12,000 nt of DNA, from contig HF998485.1 in assembly GCA_000433775.1 (NCBI GenBank), positions 1 to 12,000 on the forward strand, written 5' to 3'. The translations under genes were made by a program, and so were the position numbers. Shown here one piece after another: positions 7,118 through 12,000 of this stretch. Each line of letters begins with the position of its first letter. Within the stretch, counting starts at the first letter, position 1. Under the pieces are notes generated by a model, which did not search any database, was not told where the DNA came from, and worked only from the letters and a program-made list of their open reading frames with translations. This DNA comes from Corallococcus sp. CAG:1435 (GTDB taxonomy: Bacteria; Bacillota; Clostridia; Christensenellales; CAG-314).

Positions 7118-7147
7118 CAAAAAAGGGCGTTTGCAAATGCAAACGCC
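7118..7147 (-). terminator. Terminator of the membrane protein gene
   Basis: A 22-base perfect palindrome at 7126-7147 (arms GGCGTTTGCA and TGCAAACGCC, 2-nt loop at full pairing) is followed on the minus strand by C and six T (7124-7119). It lies 9 bp past the stop codon of the gene ending at 7157. Confidence 0.9.
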
Positions 7148-7156
7148 ACAATTTTG

Positions 7157-7780
7157 CTACTTTTCCGATGAAAATGCTTGTAAAGCCTTGTCCAATACGT
7201 TTACGCAGTCGTCAGCGTCTTCGCCTAGTACGTTTTCCAGCAGTTGACGCAGTTGCGCCTTTTTTTCTTCTGCCGTTTGCTGCGTACCGTAGATTTCCGA
7301 CGCACTTTGCGACAACGATTTTACCTGTGAAATAAAATTTTCCAGAGTTATTTCCCCCTTCAACAGTTGCTGACGCAAATTGCCGCAATACAAAAGTTGA
7401 GTGTAAAAAACGCCGAAAACGTCGTCTTTCAGCAGGCTTTTCATGCTTTTCCCCGATAGGGAGGACACAAACTTGAAAATTACCGTAGCCAAAGCCCCTA
7501 TTGTGGCGGCGGTGATTACAAGTTGAGTAACGAACTGTGCGGAAAATTGCACAGGGTGAATGAAAACCATATCAACCACGGCAAAAACAACGCCAAAAAG
7601 AAAAGGAAGTATCTCGGCAAAATCGAATTTGTGCATAACTTCCACCTTGGTTTTGTTGAGAAACAGTTTTTTGACAAGTTGTGTCAGTAGACATGTCGCC
7701 ACGGCGTAAACCAGAAAGTAGACATTGTCGCCATCCTTGATGTAGGAAAGAAGCGACTTTACAAAGGTTTCAAAATCCAT
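7157..7780 (-). CDS. Hypothetical membrane protein, three predicted transmembrane helices
   Basis: I do not recognise a named family for this 207-residue protein. Three hydrophobic segments are visible at about 18-38, 56-75 and 84-107, and the segments after the first two are basic or acidic. The C-terminal half (about 110-207) is hydrophilic, helical and rich in Gln, Leu and Glu, with possible coiled coil at about 165-185. The first helix followed by TQLVKKL recalls small phage holin-like and regulatory membrane proteins of Firmicutes, but the long soluble tail does not fit a simple holin and no phage genes are near. The ATG at 7780 has AGGAGA, but 12 nt upstream, which is longer than usual and suggests modest translation. 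It is monocistronic with a strong terminator. Confidence 0.7.
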   Translation of the reverse strand: MDFETFVKSLLSYIKDGDNVYFLVYAVATCLLTQLVKKLFLNKTKVEVMHKFDFAEILPFLFGVVFAVVDMVFIHPVQFSAQFVTQLVITAATIGALATVIFKFVSSLSGKSMKSLLKDDVFGVFYTQLLYCGNLRQQLLKGEITLENFISQVKSLSQSASEIYGTQQTAEEKKAQLRQLLENVLGEDADDCVNVLDKALQAFSSEK

Positions 7781-8627
7781 AATAGATGTATTTCTCCTGT
7801 TTTAATCTGAAATACAGTCCCGGAATTTCGACGCAACCTACTTGGGCAGTCCCGTGAAAACACCTCTCGGTTGCAAATACAGTGTACTACACACCCAAAA
7901 GGCATTGCAACCTTTGCTGTCATCTTTTTGTTTGAACTTGACGTCTGTCGATACAAAAAACAGATTGCAGAAACTGAAAGAGAAAGTAACCAACGGCAAA
8001 CTACAAATAAGACAAAAAAACAAAACCGCAATGTGTACCGATTTTGCTGATACGTATAAAAAAACTGCGTCAATTTGAAAAAACAAACTATCCTGTTTGC
8101 CTGCATGTAGTCCCACAAGTTACACCTTGACAAATATAGTTTTGCGAGAAAATCCCCCCCCCTTCAACGCAAATGCCTTTGAAAGTGTTTCAATTAGAAA
8201 ATAGTTGCTATTCAGCAAAACTACACCGCTTTTAGCGCAACTGAAAATTTGCAGTTTCAATAAACAAACAAAAAACTGCCTGCCTGAATATCCCTCGACA
8301 TAGCAAAAAATTTACCGTTGAAACCACCCTTTCCGTTGAAAACATACAAACACATTTGCCTTGTAATGCGTTTCAATCAAAAAAATCGTTGCTATTCAGC
8401 GAAAACCCACCGCTTTTAGCGCAACTGAAAGCCTGAAACTTCAATAAACAAAAATCTGCCTGCCTGAATATCCCTCGACATAGCAAAAAATTTACCGTTG
8501 AAACCGCCCTTACCGTTGAAAACATTTGAAAAGCATTTGCCTTGTAATGCGTTTCAACGGCAAAAATTTCAGCGAAAGTAAACAAAACAACGCCCATTGC
8601 GGTCAGACATTTACGACAAGACAAAGA
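7781..8627. other. Long non-coding spacer containing a tandem repeat
   Basis: This 850-bp stretch lies between the 3' end of the sigma operon and the 5' end of the membrane protein gene. It contains a tandem repeat (8171-8580) and a run of nine C at 8154-8162. A possible minus-strand promoter for the membrane protein, TTGCAA-18 bp-TACACT around 7881-7910, is weak. A plus-strand open frame at 7842-8078 exists but has no family resemblance and a composition typical of spacer DNA. Confidence 0.6.
8171..8580. repeat. Tandem repeat, about 182 bp unit, 2.2 copies
   Basis: Copy A spans about 8171-8352, copy B 8353-8533 and a shortened third copy 8534-8580. The core at 8276-8345 and 8456-8525 differs at only a few bases, and includes CCTGAATATCCCTCGACATA and two CCGTTGAAA motifs 18 bp apart (8315 and 8333; 8495 and 8513). 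Local offsets drift from 180 to 184 bp because of small indels. Each unit has CACCGCTTTTAGCGCAACTG and GTTGCTATTCAGC. At the end of copy B, CCGTTGAAA (8513-8521) pairs with TTTCAACGG (8552-8560) around an inner stem GCATT/AATGC. It has no long open frame and does not look like a CRISPR array or an insertion sequence. Confidence 0.88.
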
Positions 8628-8656
8628 AAAACCGCCCGACTGCCGTCGGACGGTTT
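8628..8656 (-). terminator. Terminator of the sigma/anti-sigma operon
   Basis: AAAACCGCCCGAC and GTCGGACGGTTTT pair around a short TGCC loop with one mismatch. On the minus strand it ends in a T-run (GGTTTTTCTTT). It lies about 17 bp after the stop codon at 8673. Confidence 0.9.
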
Positions 8657-8672
8657 TGTTGCCTGATAGTTA

Positions 8673-10547
8673 CTATCTGTCAAATTCCTTTTCAAACTTG
8701 ATGATGGAACCTGTGTTGGCGTTTACTTCAACTTCGTACTCGTAGTTGCCACATCTGAATTCCACATCGTAGTAGCACATTCCGTGTTCCTGTTCGAATT
8801 CCATTTGCAAACGGGTAACGTCTGCTTCGTTTACACCTGCGTATTGGAAGACGATGGATTTGACTTCTTCTTGGGTGAGTCTGTTGGAACCCTGACTGCC
8901 GCCCTGTCCGTTTCCGCCACCGTTGTGTTGTCCGCCGAATTCACTACCGAATTCCGGTCCGTCGCCATGGCCGTGCCAACTGTTCCACAAGTCTTCCCAG
9001 TTGTGCCACTGTCCGCCGTTGGGGTAGGCTTGCTGATAGGCGTCATCCACTACGTCGGTGTATGCTTCACTACTTACCAATTTGATTGTTTTGTCAAGGG
9101 CGTCAATTTCGTACACGTACTGCACGTCGCCGTTGACAAAGGAAAGTTGATACACGAATTTCTGCGTAGTTACCGTGTTGCCGTCGCCGTCGGTGCTTGT
9201 TTCAGTGAGGTTTTTGCACTGAACACGCAAACGATACAAATCGGTGAGAAAGGTGAAACCGTCGGTGTTGTTTGCAAGGAAGTAACTTTCCACGTCGCTG
9301 CGTTTGAGATATTGGTCGGCTTCGCTTGCCGTCAATTTTCTGCTGTAGGAGGAAAGGATGTTTCCGTACACGTCTATTTCGTAGTTGTAGCAGTAGTCGC
9401 CGTATTCGAACCACACGTTGTACGCTTCGATGCGGAAGTATCCGCACAGTTGACTTGTTACTTCCACTGCCGAATCCGACGGAACGTTTGCGTTGGCAAG
9501 CGCAACATTTTCAATTTGCTGTTGCGTCAGTTTGGTTGCGTTTGCACCCGGCGTGTAGTCGTCGTTGAGCGAACATTCAAAGGAAACAAGTTGTCCGCTG
9601 ATTGCCCCTATCTTGGCCTCGTAGCAGCCTTTGCCGTACACAAATTCCACTTCGTACACCATTACTCCGTCATCGAAGTCCAGTTTGTTTTCCTTAACCC
9701 ACAAACCTTCGGATGTGGCGGTGAGTCCGTCCATACCCAACTTGTTGAGGGCTATTGCAAGGGCGGCGTCGCTGCCGATGTAGGATTTTTCGCTGGACGA
9801 ACCGCTTTGGCTGAGGTTGCCGTCGGTTATGTTGAGATTGCCGAGAATAATGCCCAATTCGTTTACCGTGAGAGAAACAAGTTGCTCTTCGGTGTACAGC
9901 GTGCTTTTGGATGCGATATTGTGAATGAGTTGCGCTTTTCCTACGGAAATTCCGTACTGTTTTGCAAGAGCGTTTACGGCATCGTTGGACTGAATCCATT
10001 GCGTAAGCACGGATGCGGAAATCTGATTGTCGCTGAGCATTACCGTTATTTCGTCGGTAACCTTCTGAACGATGCTGTCGTACACCGATTTAGAAGAATC
10101 CACGCTTACAAGCACGGAATTGGACAAATCGGAAAGATAGCCGTTGCGAAGCATGGAACCGATGAGAGCGTTTATTACCACGTCGAGATTGCTTCCACGC
10201 AAATCCATGGTGCCGAGAATTATTTCGCCGTCGGTGTTCAACGGAGTTACGGAAACGACCTTTTGTTTGTTGTTGAGTTTAATTTCGATACTGGGGTTGA
10301 CGTCCAACGAAACCGTTGCCGCCGAAGCGTATTCGCCGTACAGTCCGACGCTTCCCACCACCAACACGGCAATAAGCACAAATGCCAAGGCGCATGTGGC
10401 AACTTTCCACATCAGGTTTTGAGGACGTTTTGCCCTTGCCGACACCGACGAAAACTGCGCCGTGTTGCAATTTTCTTTTACTTTGTCCAAAACGTCGGGG
10501 GTGGCGTTGGTGAAACTGCGATTGACCTTTTTTTCAATCTTTTTCAT
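8673..10547 (-). CDS. Membrane protein with RsgI-like region and several PepSY-type domains, probable anti-sigma factor
   Basis: This is a 624-residue single-pass membrane protein. Residues 1-45 are a hydrophilic cytoplasmic part, about 46-70 the transmembrane helix and the rest lies outside. Residues about 73-110 (ATVSLDVNPSIEIKLN) match the start of the extracytoplasmic region of RsgI-type anti-sigma factors. Residues 257-328, 342-402, 411-492 and 557-622 look like four PepSY-type repeats, each ending in a strand pattern such as YEYEVEVNANTGSIIKFE. A linker rich in Gly, Trp and His (about 505-556) separates the last one. There are seven cysteines in the outer part. ATG 10547 overlaps the sigma gene stop (ATGA) and has GGAGGAGA upstream, so the two proteins are translationally coupled. 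The likely role is to hold the sigma factor until an outside signal arrives. This is inferred from gene order and the RsgI-like part; the sigma-binding part is not recognised. Confidence 0.82.
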   Translation of the reverse strand: MKKIEKKVNRSFTNATPDVLDKVKENCNTAQFSSVSARAKRPQNLMWKVATCALAFVLIAVLVVGSVGLYGEYASAATVSLDVNPSIEIKLNNKQKVVSVTPLNTDGEIILGTMDLRGSNLDVVINALIGSMLRNGYLSDLSNSVLVSVDSSKSVYDSIVQKVTDEITVMLSDNQISASVLTQWIQSNDAVNALAKQYGISVGKAQLIHNIASKSTLYTEEQLVSLTVNELGIILGNLNITDGNLSQSGSSSEKSYIGSDAALAIALNKLGMDGLTATSEGLWVKENKLDFDDGVMVYEVEFVYGKGCYEAKIGAISGQLVSFECSLNDDYTPGANATKLTQQQIENVALANANVPSDSAVEVTSQLCGYFRIEAYNVWFEYGDYCYNYEIDVYGNILSSYSRKLTASEADQYLKRSDVESYFLANNTDGFTFLTDLYRLRVQCKNLTETSTDGDGNTVTTQKFVYQLSFVNGDVQYVYEIDALDKTIKLVSSEAYTDVVDDAYQQAYPNGGQWHNWEDLWNSWHGHGDGPEFGSEFGGQHNGGGNGQGGSQGSNRLTQEEVKSIVFQYAGVNEADVTRLQMEFEQEHGMCYYDVEFRCGNYEYEVEVNANTGSIIKFEKEFDR

Positions 10548-11101
10548 AAATTCTCCTCCGATAAAATATTTTTCAGTTTTTTTATGGCACGATTGTACTT
10601 TGAAAGTACCGTTGAAAGAGGAAGTTGCAAAAGTTTGGCAATATCCGTGTGGCGTAACCCCGACATTGCGTGCAGTACCACCACGGTGCGTTCCTGGGCG
10701 GAAAGCATTTCCAGACACTTTGCTACCACAAGCCTGTCTTCAACAGACATTTTTTCGTTGTCGGCAAATTGCTTTTCCAACTGCTCGTCCGTCATTTCGC
10801 ATGTGTGCGCCTGCAAACGGAATTTGGAATAACACAGGTTTTTGGCTATCGTCAGTATCCATGCCATGGGTTTGCCCCGTGAACGGTAGTTGCCTGCCGA
10901 TTCGTACACCTTGACGATGCATTCCTGCATTACGTCCATTGCGTCAAATGTGTTTTTTGTAACCGTCAATGCGTATGCGTACACCGCACTGCTTACCAAA
11001 CCGTAAAGTTGTTCCAAGGCGTTCGGCTTGTTTTCCGCTATTTCCAAAATACAACGTTCTATATCTGCCGAACGTGGCTTTACTGCTTTTTGTAACTGCA
11101 T
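10544..11101 (-). CDS. ECF-type RNA polymerase sigma factor
   Basis: This 185-residue protein has the two-domain layout of ECF sigma factors. Region 2 lies at about 30-97 (MDVMQECIVKVYE, then GKPMAWILTIAKNLCYSKFR). Region 4 lies at about 122-179, with a helix-turn-helix containing LRHTDIAKLLQLPLSTVLSKY (149-169). It should direct polymerase to a small set of promoters, including possibly its own. The start ATG at 11101 has GAGGAGA upstream; the frame continues to 11185 but the added residues are not sigma-like. The stop overlaps the start of the next gene by 4 bases. A sigma factor followed by a coupled membrane protein is a typical cell-surface stress or signal response unit. Confidence 0.92.
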   Translation of the reverse strand: MQLQKAVKPRSADIERCILEIAENKPNALEQLYGLVSSAVYAYALTVTKNTFDAMDVMQECIVKVYESAGNYRSRGKPMAWILTIAKNLCYSKFRLQAHTCEMTDEQLEKQFADNEKMSVEDRLVVAKCLEMLSAQERTVVVLHAMSGLRHTDIAKLLQLPLSTVLSKYNRAIKKLKNILSEENL

Positions 11102-11224
11102 TCTCTCTCCTCTTTTCGTAAAAATAACGCACAAACAATGCGTTTTATCGCAAGCAACGCAATAATTTTTAAATTTTTTTTGCAATTTTGATATTTTCCT
11201 GAAAAATATTCTTCCGACGTTGTT

Positions 11225-11259
11225 AAAGGTTCAACCAGGGTACACCTTGTCGAACCTTT
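11225..11259. promoter_or_regulatory. 35-bp imperfect palindrome upstream of the sigma operon
   Basis: AAAGGTTC (11225-11232) and GAACCTTT (11252-11259) are perfect inverted arms of 8 bp. Inside them, after one mismatch, AC/GT pair, and after another, AGG/CCT pair around the loop GTACA. It could be an operator or a transcribed hairpin. A weak TTGAAC -35 box lies in one arm, which would allow a bound repressor to block polymerase. On the plus strand a T-rich stretch follows (GTTTGTTGATTT), but no plus-strand gene ends near. Confidence 0.55.
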
Positions 11260-11491
11260 GTTTGTTGATTTATCCGATTGCCTTGAATTGTACTTTGTGT
11301 TGCACTTTTGCAACGGCACTGCTTGTAAAATTCCGTTTTGCAATTTACTTGCAATGCAACACCGTGTTGAATTGTAATTGATGTGAATATCTGTTAGACG
11401 CTTCACTGCTACGTCAGACGGCGTGTACCGTGTTTTTCCTGCACAAACATGAACTATCGCAGGGTGTGTTTGGAAATGACTTTACACAAAG

Positions 11492-11516
11492 AAACAGATA
11501 TTAAATGCTACTGTTT
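11492..11516 (-). terminator. Weak candidate terminator of rsmI
   Basis: A 6-bp stem (AAACAG at 11492-11497 with CTGTTT at 11511-11516) and a 13-nt loop are followed on the minus strand by CTTTGTG. This is a poor terminator by stem length; it is listed because it lies 16-40 bp after the stop codon. Confidence 0.3.
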
Positions 11517-11531
11517 GTCGGTGGCTTGCGT

Positions 11532-12000
11532 TTATTTAAGCGATTGCCTGTAAATTTCGTTTTTGGGAAGGTTGCGGTCTTTCGCCACTGCCTTGATTGC
11601 ATCGTTTTTGGTCATTCCGCCACTGACGTAGTAGTTTATATGCTCCTGCACCGTCAGGTTGCAAAGCGGATTTTGTTCGCTTTGCCTGTCCACCACAAGC
11701 ACGAATTCCCCCTTGTCGTCGTCGATTTCGTCCCCCAAATGACAAAACACCGCCTTTTCGTGCGTTTTGGAAAGTTCCTTTACCAAACAGCAGGGACGGT
11801 TGCCCAAACGCTTGCAAAGATAACGCATGTTTTCCTTGATGTCATGCACGGAAAGATAGAAAATGCCGACGCCTACGCTGCCGTCCAACAACGCTTCCCT
11901 GTCGGAAGTTTTTTCCGGCAAAAAACCGTAGTAGGTGAAGGGCGGTTGATACCCCGACATTACAAAAGCGTTTACAAAAGCGCTTGCACCGCTGACCACC
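11532..12000 (-). CDS. rsmI: 16S rRNA (cytidine-1402-2'-O)-methyltransferase RsmI, 3' part
   Basis: The 156 codons visible are the C-terminal half to two thirds of RsmI; the start lies beyond the right edge. The segment VVSGASAFVNAFVMSG, then YYGFLPEK, the VGIFYLSVHDI strand-helix, VKELSKTHEKA and KGEFVLVVD follow the family order. The last 40 residues (VQEHINYYVSGGMTKNDAIK, then PKNEIYRQSLK) are the C-terminal helical domain. RsmI is an S-adenosylmethionine-dependent enzyme that methylates the ribose of C1402 in the decoding centre of 16S rRNA; the SAM-binding N-terminal part is off the window. The frame is open to the edge and ends normally in TAA at 11532. Confidence 0.93.
   Translation of the reverse strand, partial: VVSGASAFVNAFVMSGYQPPFTYYGFLPEKTSDREALLDGSVGVGIFYLSVHDIKENMRYLCKRLGNRPCCLVKELSKTHEKAVFCHLGDEIDDDKGEFVLVVDRQSEQNPLCNLTVQEHINYYVSGGMTKNDAIKAVAKDRNLPKNEIYRQSLK

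Larger units (their letters stand above)
11102..11531. other. AT-rich spacer between rsmI and the sigma operon
   Basis: This 430-bp stretch holds the 35-bp palindrome at 11225-11259, a weak stem AAACAG/CTGTTT at 11492-11516 that might end the rsmI transcript, and a very AT-rich segment at 11160-11210. I see no gene in it. A possible minus-strand promoter is TTGAAC (11234-11229) with AATATT (11210-11205) at 18 bp, which would be in the right place for the sigma operon, but it is poor at the -10. Confidence 0.55.

Noticed and set aside
7842..8078. 78-codon plus-strand open frame in the long spacer
   Set aside because: No family resemblance, poor ribosome binding site and A-rich composition typical of the surrounding spacer.
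8171..8580. CRISPR array, suggested by repeated GTTGAAAC/GTTTCAA motifs
   Set aside because: The true unit is about 182 bp with near-identical sequence throughout; there are no 25-40 bp repeats with unique spacers and no cas genes.
8784..10832. Very long plus-strand open frame opposite the PepSY protein gene
   Set aside because: It is a shadow of the minus-strand gene, made of valine- and phenylalanine-rich text without domain resemblance; the minus frame has clear domains, RBS and terminator.

Overview
The window looks like chromosomal DNA of an uncultured or little-studied Clostridia-type Firmicute. The evidence is AGGAGG-type ribosome binding sites, a ribosomal protein L27 with the cleavable Firmicute N-terminal extension, the matching Prp protease gene, and a roughly 45% GC housekeeping gene set with long AT-rich spacers. 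No phage structural genes, transposase, CRISPR array, rRNA or tRNA gene was recognised.

Layout from left to right. Positions 31-2986 hold a minus-strand block: rplU (L21), prp, rpmA (L27), an OGG1-type 8-oxoguanine DNA glycosylase and a NYN-domain nuclease-like protein with an unusual repeat-bearing tail. The ribosomal part starts from a clear promoter at 2958-2986 with a short leader. A terminator lies after rpmA and another after the NYN gene. At 3142-3754 a plus-strand pair encodes a 51-residue acidic protein and a helical-bundle protein of a type common in Clostridia, overlapping by 11 bp. A gene-poor stretch follows (3755-4442) in which a 70-bp block carrying a strong terminator occurs twice.

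From 6737 down to 4443 a stand-alone glycoside hydrolase family 2 enzyme (beta-galactosidase/beta-glucuronidase superfamily) is read from a near-consensus promoter. Next comes a minus-strand three-helix membrane protein of unknown function (7157-7780). An 850-bp spacer follows, with a tandem repeat of about 182 bp (2.2 copies) containing inverted repeats. A two-gene cell-surface signalling operon (11101 down to 8673) encodes an ECF-type sigma factor and a membrane protein with an RsgI-like region and several PepSY-type domains, presumably its anti-sigma factor. The right edge holds the 3' part of rsmI (16S rRNA C1402 2'-O-methyltransferase).

Most genes are conserved housekeeping functions. 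The parts that stand out are the non-coding tandem repeat at 8171-8580, the cysteine-containing multi-PepSY sensor of the sigma operon, the palindrome upstream of the sigma gene, the repeated terminator block and the NYN protein tail. I found no complete system that I can call new; these are leads.
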